Positions 1 through 5,908 of a stretch of 29,724 bases of DNA are shown here, in pieces (within the stretch, counting starts at the first letter, position 1; each line of letters begins with the position of its first letter). The notes under the pieces are model-generated. The model was not told where the DNA came from, made no database searches, and worked only from the letters and a program-made list of their open reading frames with translations. Location: the IMG/VR virus record IMGVR_UViG_3300037584_002078, positions 1 to 29,724 of that record. One strand, given 5' to 3'. A program made the translations under genes and the position numbers. This stretch comes from a virus.

Positions 1-159
1 GGTCACACACCCAAGGCCAAGCGACGCTTTGCCCAACGCGTTGTGGCTGTCGTTGAGTTCCTGCTCGAAGCCCCTGTGCAGATGACTGCCACGGAGTTGC
101 TCGCCTCCTTGGAGGAGCAGATTGCCGAGGATATGGTCGCCGAATTGACTGCGTCATGA
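1..159 (+). CDS. 3' end of an unidentified phage gene (partial)
   Basis: Reading frame 1 is open from the left edge and stops at TGA 157-159, leaving the last 52 residues of a protein whose start lies outside the window. The visible part is Ala/Glu/Leu-rich and probably helical, with a basic patch (KAKRRFAQR) followed by VVAVVEFLLEAP and an acidic end (LEEQIAEDMVAEL). No motif is recognised. It lies on the same strand as the small-gene array downstream but is separated from it by about 300 non-coding bases with structured RNA elements, so it may end the preceding transcription unit. Confidence 0.6.
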   Translation, partial: GHTPKAKRRFAQRVVAVVEFLLEAPVQMTATELLASLEEQIAEDMVAELTAS

Positions 160-204
160 GTAGGTATTGGTTCAGGCGCTACTGCATCGCTGACATAAAG
201 CGGA

Positions 205-233
205 TGTGGGACTGATTAGGATGTAGACCCACA
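205..233 (+). ncRNA. Hairpin with TGATTAGG loop, abutting tRNA-like element A
   Basis: TGTGGG (205-210) pairs perfectly with CCCACA (228-233), a 6-bp stem with a 17-base loop containing CTGATTAG at 212-219. The 3' side ends exactly where the acceptor-like stem of the next element begins (234), so the helices could stack. A second hairpin with a different stem but the same loop motif lies at 289-319. It is seen as DNA complementarity only; transcription is inferred from the flanking plus-strand genes. A processing signal, terminator remnant or protein-binding site are all possible; there is no U-tract. Confidence 0.45.
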
Positions 234-288
234 GGTGTACTTGGAGGACGCTATGCGTCGGGGGCTCGACTCCCCCTGCACCACACCA
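234..288 (+). ncRNA. Compact tRNA-like element A (no D arm)
   Basis: Three stems fit end to end. An acceptor-like stem pairs GGTGTA (234-239) with TGCACC (277-282). After the linker CTTGGAG (240-246) comes a hairpin GACGC/GCGTC (247-251/255-259) with a 3-base loop. A T-arm follows directly, GGGGG/CCCCC (260-264/272-276) with the 7-base loop CTCGACT. The sequence after the acceptor reads ACACCA (283-288), so a CCA-like end is encoded. There is no D arm and no 7-base anticodon loop, so this is not a normal tRNA. The layout recalls the tRNA-like domain of tmRNA, but no tag reading frame is seen. The same design recurs at 372-442. Confidence 0.45.
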
Positions 289-319
289 TTCGCGTGATTT
301 GATTAGGTAGCAGCGCGAA
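289..319 (+). ncRNA. Second hairpin with TGATTAGG loop
   Basis: TTCGCG (289-294) pairs perfectly with CGCGAA (314-319) around a 19-base loop that contains TTGATTAGG at 299-307. It begins immediately after the ACCA end of tRNA-like element A. The stem shares no sequence with the hairpin at 205-233, while the loop core is identical, which suggests the loop is the conserved part. CTAATCAG at 332-339 is complementary to either loop (8 bases with 212-219, 7 bases with 300-306), so a long-range or alternative pairing is possible. Confidence 0.4.
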
Positions 320-371
320 ACCTGTCGGGTGCTAATCAGCCACGGACAAGGAAGTCTACTTAATTGTAGCA

Positions 372-442
372 GGTGTGCTTGGAAGGAGGGGTCGGTTATC
401 TTCGGAGCCGTTATCCTCGGGGGTTCGATTCCCCCCACACCA
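372..442 (+). ncRNA. Compact tRNA-like element B (no D arm)
   Basis: This has the same architecture as element A. GGTGTG (372-377) pairs with CACACC (436-441), followed by linker CTTGGAAG (378-385). A longer hairpin runs 386-418: GAGG pairs with CCTC, then an internal loop, then CGGTT/AGCCG around the 8-base loop ATCTTCGG at 398-405. A canonical T-arm follows, GGGGG-TTCGATT-CCCCC (419-435). Relative to A, two acceptor pairs differ while pairing is kept (A-T to G-C and T-G to T-A). A 41-base spacing between acceptor and T-arm is normal for a tRNA, but no D stem forms. It could be a degenerate or D-armless tRNA, or a tRNA mimic. Confidence 0.45.
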
Positions 443-464
443 CAAACACTTAAACCCATACATT

Positions 465-743
465 ATGGACAACCTCAAATACAGCCCCGAGATGGCTCAA
501 ACTCTCTCTGCCGCTTTGAATTGGCTCACCATGAAGGGGCACTCGCCCTCGCTCCGTTGGGAGCATTGGACCGCTGACAAGCCCGTCATCACCATCCATG
601 TCCGGACGTTCACCGAGGACCACAAGTTCCTCGATGCGATAGCCGTATCCATCAGCGAGCCATGGCAAATCGACCGCTTCGCGGCCCAATGGCAAGCCCA
701 TGTGGACGAGATGGAAGCACAAACCGAAACCATCGAAGCATAA
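465..743 (+). CDS. Small hypothetical protein (92 aa)
   Basis: An unrecognised soluble protein. The frame is open upstream to 375, but that part runs through the tRNA-like element, so ATG 465 is chosen; its context CCCATACATTATGGA nearly repeats that of the gene at 1550. The protein is rich in Trp and His (SLRWEHW, WQIDRF, WQAHVDE) with a mixed alpha/beta look and no signal peptide or membrane segment. It is the first gene of the small-gene array, and its TAA stop overlaps the ATG of the next gene by one base. Function unknown; the position suggests early expression. Confidence 0.7.
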   Translation: MDNLKYSPEMAQTLSAALNWLTMKGHSPSLRWEHWTADKPVITIHVRTFTEDHKFLDAIAVSISEPWQIDRFAAQWQAHVDEMEAQTETIEA

Positions 744-850
744 TGGAACCCATGACAGCCCAAATGCCTGACACAACTCTCGTGTGGATGGGCATAATCA
801 TAATCACTCTTCTCATCGGCTTTGTTGCCGCAATTACCAAGAACACATGA
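743..850 (+). CDS. Membrane microprotein (35 aa)
   Basis: A 35-residue protein starting at ATG 743, which shares one base with the stop of the previous gene, and ending in an ATGA overlap with the next. A short polar N-terminus is followed by a single hydrophobic helix (VWMGIIIITLLIGFVAAI) and the polar end TKNT, so an inner-membrane single-pass microprotein is expected. Overlaps on both sides support real translation. It resembles two other membrane microproteins in this array (2043-2135 and 5905-6006) in size and position rather than in sequence. No function can be assigned; small phage membrane proteins often inhibit host envelope or defence functions. Confidence 0.6.
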   Translation: MEPMTAQMPDTTLVWMGIIIITLLIGFVAAITKNT

Positions 851-1245
851 AGGTAGAACTCAACATCGACGACAAGCGCTTGCACGACGTCTTCTGCAAC
901 GCCATGTACTCATCCCGTGACCTCCTCGTTGTACAGGAAGAGTGGGACAAGATAGACGAGTATTGGAACAGCCCCCTGAACAAAGACGTTCGGGAGGCGC
1001 ACCCCGACCCGTACATCGAACGCAAGATGTGGGCATACATCGAGGCGGGCAAGTCCATTGCCTTCTACGACGAGTATCAGGAGCAGTTCTGCGAGCTGTC
1101 ATGGCATCGTGTCGCTGACGGCACAGCCAAGATGGCCAAGGACTACGATTGGCACTTCATGAACATCATCACCGAGGACGACGACGCCATCACGGCAGAC
1201 GTGTGGCTCCAATGCGTACTGCTCGGTGAAGTAGTCTACGGATAA
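847..1245 (+). CDS. Conserved phage protein of unknown function (132 aa)
   Basis: Begins MKVELNIDDK at ATG 847 inside the ATGA overlap with the preceding microprotein; a longer in-frame start at 784 would run through that gene and is rejected. A central KMWAYIEAGKSIAFYDEYQ region, a C-terminal TADVWLQCVLLGEVVYG and an acidic DDDA stretch recall a small protein family scattered through phage early regions, usually ending in a G-E-x-V-Y-G-like sequence. Resemblance is by eye and the family has no known role. No membrane segment or signal. A G/C-rich hairpin follows the stop (1251-1279). Confidence 0.7.
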   Translation: MKVELNIDDKRLHDVFCNAMYSSRDLLVVQEEWDKIDEYWNSPLNKDVREAHPDPYIERKMWAYIEAGKSIAFYDEYQEQFCELSWHRVADGTAKMAKDYDWHFMNIITEDDDAITADVWLQCVLLGEVVYG

Positions 1246-1250
1246 TCAAC

Positions 1251-1279
1251 AAGGGGAGGGGGACTCACCTCCTCCCTTC
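1251..1279 (+). terminator. GC-rich intergenic hairpin without U-tract
   Basis: AAGGG-GAGG (1251-1259) can pair with CCTC-CT-CCCTT (1268-1278), leaving a 2-base bulge and the loop GGGACTCA, in the 53-base gap between two genes. No run of T follows (CAAACCC), so it is not a typical intrinsic terminator. It may be an attenuator, a processing site or an mRNA-stabilising hairpin. A similar G-rich hairpin lies in the other large early gap at 7825-7854. Confidence 0.3.
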
Positions 1280-1298
1280 AAACCCTTAATTCAATACA

Positions 1299-1526
1299 AT
1301 GGCTTACTCGAAAGCATACGACGTAACCAACCGCCTCATCGACTACGAGTGCGGACACCTCGACGACTCGGCAACCCTTCGCCTGTTCTCTGAACTCGTC
1401 AAGACAGGCATGGCTTGGACACTCCAAGGACACTACGGACGCACAGCGCAAGCACTCATCGACGATGGGTGGCTCGAAGCGGACGGCAATTTCGGAATCA
1501 AGGTAGATACTCTACCACTCAACTAA
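1299..1526 (+). CDS. Small conserved phage protein (75 aa), GHYGRTA motif
   Basis: The protein has the pattern YDVTNRLIDYECG, then LDDSATLRLFSELVKTGMAW, then TLQGHYGRTAQALIDDGWL. This fits a widespread small phage protein of about 70 residues that I associate with the DUF7417 family (name from memory). No enzyme motif is present; the fold appears helical and the charge is acidic. The start at 1299 follows TTAATTCAATACA, a leader type repeated before several genes here, with no Shine-Dalgarno sequence. It is the first gene after the hairpin at 1251-1279, so it may open a transcription segment. Confidence 0.75.
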   Translation: MAYSKAYDVTNRLIDYECGHLDDSATLRLFSELVKTGMAWTLQGHYGRTAQALIDDGWLEADGNFGIKVDTLPLN

Positions 1527-1549
1527 TTTTCATTTCAATCCCATACATC

Positions 1550-2068
1550 ATGGAAGAATCAATCAAAAACCTTTTGGACCACGCCCAACTTCAGTCCGAC
1601 CTTCACGGAGGCCGTGCTGATTTCTGTAAGGAAGTTCAACGCGTCATCAAGGAGCAGGCAGATGAGATTGCCAAGCTCAAAGCCGACGCTGAGTCTAACA
1701 TCGGGGACACATGCCCAAGTACATTCACCAAGGCATTCCTGCTCGGTGCAGGGTATGGTGCTAACTATCAAACATCGTACGTCCAAGACGAGGTGCGTGA
1801 CTACGAGGCCGACATCTACACAACCGTCTGCGACGGCGGGATGTACATGGACATCAGCGGCACGTACACCCTTGACTCGTCGGACTTGGTAGACCACCTG
1901 CACTTCCGCTCAATGAACCTCTCTGACTTGGAGGACATCCGCGCCTTCCTCGACATGAAGGACGAAGAAATCATGGACAACCTCGCTCGCATTGGCATTG
2001 GCCCGCGACAACTTCCAATCAACCTTGACAAATCAACAGACAATGAGACGCAACAGAATGAGTCCTGA
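1550..2068 (+). CDS. Hypothetical protein (172 aa), helical N-terminus
   Basis: Not recognised. ATG 1550 is preferred over in-frame 1415, which lies inside the previous gene, because of the CCCATACATCATGGA context shared with the gene at 465. Residues 1-55 form a charged helical stretch (FCKEVQRVIKEQADEIAKLK) that could be a coiled coil. The middle is Gly/Tyr-rich (LLGAGYGANYQTSYVQDEV), and a second helix-rich acidic part follows (LSDLEDIRAFLDMKDEEIMD). Two Cys are far apart, so no zinc site is evident. The last 26 bases overlap the next microprotein in another frame. Confidence 0.7.
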   Translation: MEESIKNLLDHAQLQSDLHGGRADFCKEVQRVIKEQADEIAKLKADAESNIGDTCPSTFTKAFLLGAGYGANYQTSYVQDEVRDYEADIYTTVCDGGMYMDISGTYTLDSSDLVDHLHFRSMNLSDLEDIRAFLDMKDEEIMDNLARIGIGPRQLPINLDKSTDNETQQNES

Positions 2069-2135
2069 TGTGTGGCTGTGGTTCGCCTTCCTTGCATGGT
2101 TGGCGTTCCTCGGCTCACTACTTACAATCCTCTAA
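2043..2135 (+). CDS. Membrane microprotein (30 aa)
   Basis: ATG 2043 to TAA 2133-2135 encodes a 30-residue peptide with a basic start (MRRNRMSPD) and one strongly hydrophobic Trp/Phe-rich helix (VWLWFAFLAWLAFLGSLLTIL). It overlaps the end of the upstream gene by 26 bases and fills the gap before 2146. The positive N-terminus predicts N-in topology. Being very short it could be a chance open frame, but the clean hydrophobic design, position and two sister microproteins in this array argue for a real gene. Confidence 0.5.
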   Translation: MRRNRMSPDVWLWFAFLAWLAFLGSLLTIL

Positions 2136-2145
2136 CCCACTATGA

Positions 2146-2424
2146 ATGAAGCAAGCAAACCTAACCCAAGTACAGAAAGCATTGCTGTACATCAAGGCGC
2201 TCGGACACACCGAGGCCGACATTGTCCGCACGGGTGACGACCCTGTGGATGATGGTTTTACAGTGACCGTTCACTCCAAGCAAATACTCATCGAGGGCGA
2301 CCCTCCTGTGTACCAATCTCTGTACATCAGGTTGCATCAGTCCGACGTTGAGGCGTTCGCGGGAGCGTACGACACACAGGTAGAATACTTACAACCACAA
2401 AGCTCTTTCAAACCTTATCAATAA
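2146..2424 (+). CDS. Small hypothetical protein (92 aa)
   Basis: Starts MKQANLTQVQKALLYIKALG; a competing ATG at 2142 in another frame gives only about 30 residues and is not favoured. A helical N-terminus leads into beta-rich sequence (FTVTVHSKQILIEG, YQSLYIRLHQSDVEAFAGAY) and a polar tail. No cysteines, metal site, membrane segment or known motif. The next gene follows six bases later, so the two are probably co-transcribed. Function unknown. Confidence 0.7.
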   Translation: MKQANLTQVQKALLYIKALGHTEADIVRTGDDPVDDGFTVTVHSKQILIEGDPPVYQSLYIRLHQSDVEAFAGAYDTQVEYLQPQSSFKPYQ

Positions 2425-2430
2425 GTAACC

Positions 2431-2628
2431 ATGGCAAAATACCACGGCACAGGTGAACACAACGGCATCACCTTCAACATCGAGAACGGAGGCTACGGCC
2501 TCAGCAGAGGTATCGCAGAAGTCAACGGCAAGGAACTCGTAACCGAGTGGGCTTACCGCGACGAAACGTACAGCTACCAAGCAATCCGTTCACTCATCGA
2601 CAACGAAACATCAACCCATCAATACTAA
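2431..2628 (+). CDS. Small hypothetical protein (65 aa)
   Basis: A short protein opening MAKYHGTGEHNGITFNIENG, Gly- and aromatic-rich, with a predicted beta-type core (GLSRGIAEVNGKELVTEWAY) and a helical end (YSYQAIRSLIDNE). Polar throughout, without cysteine pairs or a membrane helix. It sits six bases after the previous stop and five bases before the next start, the spacing expected inside an operon. No family is recognised. Confidence 0.65.
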   Translation: MAKYHGTGEHNGITFNIENGGYGLSRGIAEVNGKELVTEWAYRDETYSYQAIRSLIDNETSTHQY

Positions 2629-2633
2629 TAACT

Positions 2634-3074
2634 ATGTCTAAGATTAACAAGGACTCCGGTTCCTACTGGGACCAAGAAGGCAAGTACCAAGCAGAGTACG
2701 ATGCTGCATGGAAAACACTCATCCCTGCATCAGGTGCGGCAGAGGATGGACTACCCGAAGCACTGCGTGCAATCTCCCGGGTCGGCTACGACTACTACAA
2801 CAACGGGTTCTGCAACCTGTGGCATGAGTGGGAGGACGTTGACGATTGGGGTGGTGACATCACAGTACGCGAGATGGACTCATACTACGAGGACTTGGTG
2901 GACTACCTCGCCTACCACGTACCGGCCAAGATGTACAATGAGTTCAAGGATTGGCTACCCACCGTCAACTACGGGAGCATCACGTGGGGTGCCAACGGCG
3001 ACGACGTCATCGACCGCATCATCAACCACATCATCGAGCAGATGCTCAAAGAAGAACTAATCGCCAAGGCATGA
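2634..3074 (+). CDS. Acidic hypothetical protein (146 aa)
   Basis: ATG 2634 (MSKINKDSGSYWDQEGKY) is chosen because the longer frame from 2547 would overlap the upstream gene by about 80 bases. The protein is strongly acidic and aromatic, with YDYYNNGFCNLWHEWEDVDD in the middle and a helical C-terminus (DDVIDRIINHIIEQMLKEEL). Acidic aromatic proteins of this size in phage early regions sometimes mimic DNA or block host proteins, but that is inference from composition only. The stop overlaps the next start by four bases (ATGA). Confidence 0.7.
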   Translation: MSKINKDSGSYWDQEGKYQAEYDAAWKTLIPASGAAEDGLPEALRAISRVGYDYYNNGFCNLWHEWEDVDDWGGDITVREMDSYYEDLVDYLAYHVPAKMYNEFKDWLPTVNYGSITWGANGDDVIDRIINHIIEQMLKEELIAKA

Positions 3075-3493
3075 AACAGACAGGACCATTGACAGAGTTC
3101 CCAAAGGACATGACCCGCAGGAACAAGAGAGTGTGCCAAGAAGGGTACCAAAAAGAGATGCAGGGTGCGGGACTCAACCTCGTAGACTGCGGTAGCTGTG
3201 GCTCTACGTTCATCCATCGTACAAGCCACGAGGAGTTGGAGTGCCCCTTCTGCGACTATCGCTCCGAGCCTTGCGACTTCCCCGACCACTTCCACGATGG
3301 CTTCGCTGACTCAACAACGAAGACAATGACTCGTGAAGAAAAGATTGAACGCTACGTCGATGCCGTAGTGCAGGACATGGATTGGAAAACCATGTACCTG
3401 TCCCTCTGCGACTTCCTCTACGAGGACTTGAAGCACGAGAGCGACGAAGAGATTGACCAACGATACAACGAATACTTTGAAGACAATGACTGA
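3071..3493 (+). CDS. Zinc-ribbon protein (140 aa)
   Basis: Starts at ATG 3071 in an ATGA overlap with the preceding gene. Residues about 38-65 hold two CxxC knuckles, DCGSCGSTFIH and ECPFCDYRSEPC, with about 17 residues between, which fits a zinc ribbon. The C-terminal half (from TREEKIERYVDAVVQDMDW) is acidic and helical, ending in EEIDQRYNEYFEDND, and looks like a separate domain; an internal ATG in context lies near 3327. Zinc ribbons of this type bind nucleic acid or protein partners; which applies here is unknown. The stop overlaps the next gene's start region by 8 bases. Confidence 0.7.
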   Translation: MKQTGPLTEFPKDMTRRNKRVCQEGYQKEMQGAGLNLVDCGSCGSTFIHRTSHEELECPFCDYRSEPCDFPDHFHDGFADSTTKTMTREEKIERYVDAVVQDMDWKTMYLSLCDFLYEDLKHESDEEIDQRYNEYFEDND

Positions 3494-3725
3494 CGAAATC
3501 CTACACAACCTCCGACTGGAGGTAAGCTCTTGCTTCAATGCCAACCATGGTTGCGTGAATGCAAGTACAGGCACCACACTCATCAGCGCATATCAACACC
3601 TATCTCAGTTGATGATTGACGAGTACGACCTCGGACACTACGAAGTTGACAACCTTGTCGCAGACATCGAGCAACTAATCGCAGAGAGAATCGCAGAAGA
3701 ATCACCAAAATTCCAAGACGAATGA
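3486..3725 (+). CDS. Small hypothetical protein (79 aa)
   Basis: ATG 3486 (MTDEILHNLRLEVSS) overlaps the end of the zinc-ribbon gene by 8 bases; an earlier in-frame ATG at 3453 would lie fully inside it. Mainly helical and acidic (TLISAYQHLSQLMIDEYD, NLVADIEQLIAERIAEE), with two cysteines too far apart for an obvious metal site. The stop overlaps the next start by 4 bases, indicating translational coupling. Not recognised. Confidence 0.65.
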   Translation: MTDEILHNLRLEVSSCFNANHGCVNASTGTTLISAYQHLSQLMIDEYDLGHYEVDNLVADIEQLIAERIAEESPKFQDE

Positions 3726-3916
3726 GACTTCCAAGATTCAAAGACAACCTATGGATTGTGGGCGACAACGTGTGTAGCTACGGCGTGCCCGTGGCTCGCA
3801 TCGAAGGCGACACATTGCAACAGCTAAAAGGTATGGTGTCTGTTACAACACAGAGGCACATCAACTATGCGGCTGAACAACTCAAACTCAAACTCAGAAA
3901 ACCTAAGAACAAATGA
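3722..3916 (+). CDS. Small basic hypothetical protein (64 aa)
   Basis: Linked to both neighbours by 4-base ATGA overlaps. The first half is beta-like (MRLPRFKDNLWIVGDNVCSY, VPVARIEGDTL), the second a basic helix (HINYAAEQLKLKLRKPKNK). Its basic character stands out in an otherwise acidic gene array and would allow nucleic-acid contact, but no domain is recognised. Confidence 0.65.
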   Translation: MRLPRFKDNLWIVGDNVCSYGVPVARIEGDTLQQLKGMVSVTTQRHINYAAEQLKLKLRKPKNK

Positions 3917-4251
3917 TTTTCAATCTATTCAAACGCAAGTCCCGTGAGGAGTTCGACTACCGAGCGGGCGGCATGCTCATCAAGCGCATCCCAAACCTCA
4001 AGGGTGAAGAGGGTATGCGCATCCGCATCGAGGTGGGCAACAAAGACTTCATCTCTCTGTCCAACTGCTTGCACATCGGCAGGGCAGCACAGCTCGCCAA
4101 GCACGAGGCTGACCCGATGAATCAGTTTAAGTTCAACGGCAGAGTCAACAAGCAAATCAACACGCTTCGTTACCTGTCAACTGCACTTGTCAACGAGCAC
4201 CGAGCAAAGAAAGGCAAGGAACCTCTTGCGGTTATGGATTCTAATGACTAA
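3913..4251 (+). CDS. Hypothetical protein (112 aa)
   Basis: Begins MIFNLFKRKSREEFDYRAGG at the ATGA overlap with the preceding gene. Basic overall, with a beta-like middle (MRIRIEVGNKDFISLSN) and a helical C-terminal half (LRYLSTALVNEHRAKKG). The amphipathic start could touch the membrane but is too short and charged for a transmembrane segment. No catalytic or metal-binding pattern. Function unknown. Confidence 0.65.
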   Translation: MIFNLFKRKSREEFDYRAGGMLIKRIPNLKGEEGMRIRIEVGNKDFISLSNCLHIGRAAQLAKHEADPMNQFKFNGRVNKQINTLRYLSTALVNEHRAKKGKEPLAVMDSND

Positions 4252-4261
4252 CTTTATCAAC

Positions 4262-4537
4262 ATGGAAGAGTATATCTTACAGGAAGACACTGACAATCAG
4301 TACGTTGTGTTCGTCACGTACGAGTACCATCCGTACCGTCCTGACAGTGACGTCGACCCCGGTAACCCTGAGTACGTGGAGGTTGACCGTGTGTACATCA
4401 AGAGCACACGCCCTGTTGTCGAGCCCAACGTGGTACCCGAGGAGCCCATCGACATCACGGACTTTCACCTCGCTACTCTCATGGACTTCGCTGCTCTCGA
4501 GGAGCAGATACTACAACACCTAAATTCATTTAAGTAA
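4262..4537 (+). CDS. Acidic hypothetical protein (91 aa)
   Basis: Two starts are possible: ATG 4244, overlapping the upstream stop, and ATG 4262 (MEEYILQEDTDNQYVVF), which has the leader context seen at other starts here; the second is chosen with modest certainty. The protein is very acidic, beta-rich in its first half (VVFVTYEYHPYRPDSDVD, YVEVDRVYIKS) and helical at the end (LATLMDFAALEEQILQHL). The last base of its TAA stop is the first base of the next ATG. No family recognised. Confidence 0.6.
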   Translation: MEEYILQEDTDNQYVVFVTYEYHPYRPDSDVDPGNPEYVEVDRVYIKSTRPVVEPNVVPEEPIDITDFHLATLMDFAALEEQILQHLNSFK

Positions 4538-4734
4538 TGACAGATTTTGAAGAACGCAGATTCCTTGTCGGTTGGTCTGACGACGGCAAGGATTACGCCA
4601 CGATGGTGTGGCTGTGCCAAGTGCCTATCAGTCACAAGGGCTACAGCATCCACACACTTGATGGCTCGTCAGACTTGTTCGTAGTCGCCCCCGATGGCGG
4701 TGTAGTGGGTAATGCCAAATCGTACGAGGTATGA
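4537..4734 (+). CDS. Small hypothetical protein (65 aa)
   Basis: The start shares one base with the previous stop (TAATG) and the stop overlaps the next start (ATGA). The sequence alternates hydrophobic and polar residues (RRFLVGWSDDGKDYATMVW, SSDLFVVAPDGGVVG), suggesting a small beta-sheet domain. No cysteine pair, helix-turn-helix or membrane segment. Not recognised. Confidence 0.6.
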   Translation: MTDFEERRFLVGWSDDGKDYATMVWLCQVPISHKGYSIHTLDGSSDLFVVAPDGGVVGNAKSYEV

Positions 4735-5144
4735 GTGGGTACTACAAGCTGCGCTACCACTTGGGGCGTGGCAAGAACTACAAGAAGTGGCAGCTCAAGC
4801 ACATGTCCCCCGTGGGCAAGTTTGCATTGGGTACATTCTACCGAGACCCTGATGCCTTCTGCGCCCTGTTGCACAACTGTCGACTGCGCAACCATGGCAC
4901 GGTAGCCAAGAAGATTCATGACGGCATGAACAAGACTGTGTGTGCATGGATTGAGTTCGATGACTACCACGAGATAAGGGGCACCCACGTGCCACGTCTC
5001 GTCATGGAGCAGACAGACAAGAAGTACAGGTATAACCCACACAAGGCACCGCATTGGGTAAGCGACACGTGCGACAACGAAGACGACACTGTCATCCCTT
5101 TGATTCTTGTGTACAAAACAAACCTTTATGGAATCACAGAGTAA
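4731..5144 (+). CDS. Basic hypothetical protein (137 aa)
   Basis: Starts MSGYYKLRYHLGRGKNYKKW in the ATGA overlap with the gene before. It is basic at the N-terminus, with many His, Tyr and Lys, a middle segment DAFCALLHNCRLRNHGTVAKK and a mixed C-terminus (DTVIPLILVYKTNLYG). Four cysteines are scattered without CxxC pairs. Its end overlaps the next gene by 17 bases. The basic face might bind nucleic acid; this is speculation from composition. Confidence 0.65.
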   Translation: MSGYYKLRYHLGRGKNYKKWQLKHMSPVGKFALGTFYRDPDAFCALLHNCRLRNHGTVAKKIHDGMNKTVCAWIEFDDYHEIRGTHVPRLVMEQTDKKYRYNPHKAPHWVSDTCDNEDDTVIPLILVYKTNLYGITE

Positions 5145-5574
5145 GGATGCTATGTACAAGGCATGCTACATGCAGTTCATGTACGGTGGCTCGACAGTCT
5201 CTCCATACACGGGAGAGGTACCTACCACAGGCTACATGGTAGGACGTAGCGACTTGGCCGAGACCATCTTTGTGCAGTCAGTCTACGACCCCGCCATGGG
5301 AGCGATGGACCTGCCGCAGATACAGGTGCCACGCAATGAGTACACGTCGAACCTAGCGATTGCTTGGACCATTCAGATGAGTGCCATCAAGAAGCTCAAG
5401 CAGCACACGCTGCGCTCCAAGATGTACGTCGGAACGTGGGACAACAAGCAGGGCTCGACAGAGGTAGACATCTCACAGCGATTCGATGAGCTAGATGACG
5501 CGCTTGACAAGTGCCGACTACTCGGAGAGAAATGTGTGTGGGACCTATCAAACAACGAAGAAATCTATGTTTAA
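5128..5574 (+). CDS. Hypothetical protein (148 aa)
   Basis: ATG 5128 (MESQSKDAMYKACYMQF) is chosen over in-frame 5107, which extends deeper into the upstream gene. Visible parts are an N-terminal Tyr/Met-rich stretch, a central hydrophobic helix (TSNLAIAWTIQMSAIKKL) and a C-terminal unit MYVGTWDNKQGSTEVDISQ followed by FDELDDALDKCRLLGEKCVW. The last unit resembles a small phage domain that describes values or columns of a YVGTW type, but I cannot name it. No membrane helix of full length. Confidence 0.65.
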   Translation: MESQSKDAMYKACYMQFMYGGSTVSPYTGEVPTTGYMVGRSDLAETIFVQSVYDPAMGAMDLPQIQVPRNEYTSNLAIAWTIQMSAIKKLKQHTLRSKMYVGTWDNKQGSTEVDISQRFDELDDALDKCRLLGEKCVWDLSNNEEIYV

Positions 5575-5590
5575 TTCAATTACAACAACC

Positions 5591-5908
5591 ATGTCTAATT
5601 TCAAGAGACGCTGGTCACAGAAGGAAGTGGCCATTGCAACCGAGCACATCACGTCTGACGTGCCACTCACGTTCAACAACCCTACCATCAACAAGGTGGC
5701 AACACTTGTGGGACGCTCACCTGAATCGGTGTGCGCCAAGATGACTCAAATGCGAATCAACGCACGGCAGTCAATCGAGCTCAGTACTAGCGAGCGCAAC
5801 GCAGCAGTGCTCGTCATGTCCCGCATGCTGTTCCACGATGAGGTAGACGGGGAGCTGTACTTCAAGCTCATGCGCATCATCCACGAGAACAGCACGACAA
5901 TTCGATGA
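5591..5908 (+). CDS. Putative Myb/SANT-like HTH protein (105 aa)
   Basis: Starts MSNFKRRWSQKEVAIATEHI at ATG 5591, after the TTTAATTCAATTACAACAACC leader. The first 50 residues, with RRWSQKEV, then INKVATLVGRSPESVCAKM, resemble a Myb/SANT-type helix-turn-helix in which the LGRSxxSVxxK helix contacts DNA. The match is by eye and moderate. The second half is helical (ERNAAVLVMSRMLFHDEVDG, FKLMRIIHE). A DNA-binding regulator at the end of the small-gene array and ahead of the replication block would make sense as a switch factor, but this is inference. Confidence 0.55.
   Translation: MSNFKRRWSQKEVAIATEHITSDVPLTFNNPTINKVATLVGRSPESVCAKMTQMRINARQSIELSTSERNAAVLVMSRMLFHDEVDGELYFKLMRIIHENSTTIR

Noticed and set aside
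260-442. attP core derived from a host tRNA 3' end
   Set aside because: T-arm sequences are common att cores, but no integrase or excisionase is visible, and the acceptor stem with compensatory changes indicates RNA structure and not a copied 3' tRNA end.
172-459. 95-residue minus-strand frame across the tRNA-like elements
   Set aside because: Its GGIEPP and GGVEPP stretches are the typical reverse translation of T-arms; no start context or neighbour supports it.
160-464. Two ordinary tRNA genes in the left non-coding region
   Set aside because: T-arms and acceptor-like stems are clear, but no D arm and no standard 7-base anticodon loop with U33 can be formed, and element A is only 49 bases. 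Reported as tRNA-like RNAs instead.
160-464. tmRNA or permuted tmRNA
   Set aside because: The stacked acceptor and T-arm recall tmRNA, but no tag reading frame ending in ALAA-like residues and no matching distant 5' or 3' half is seen; the length is also too short.
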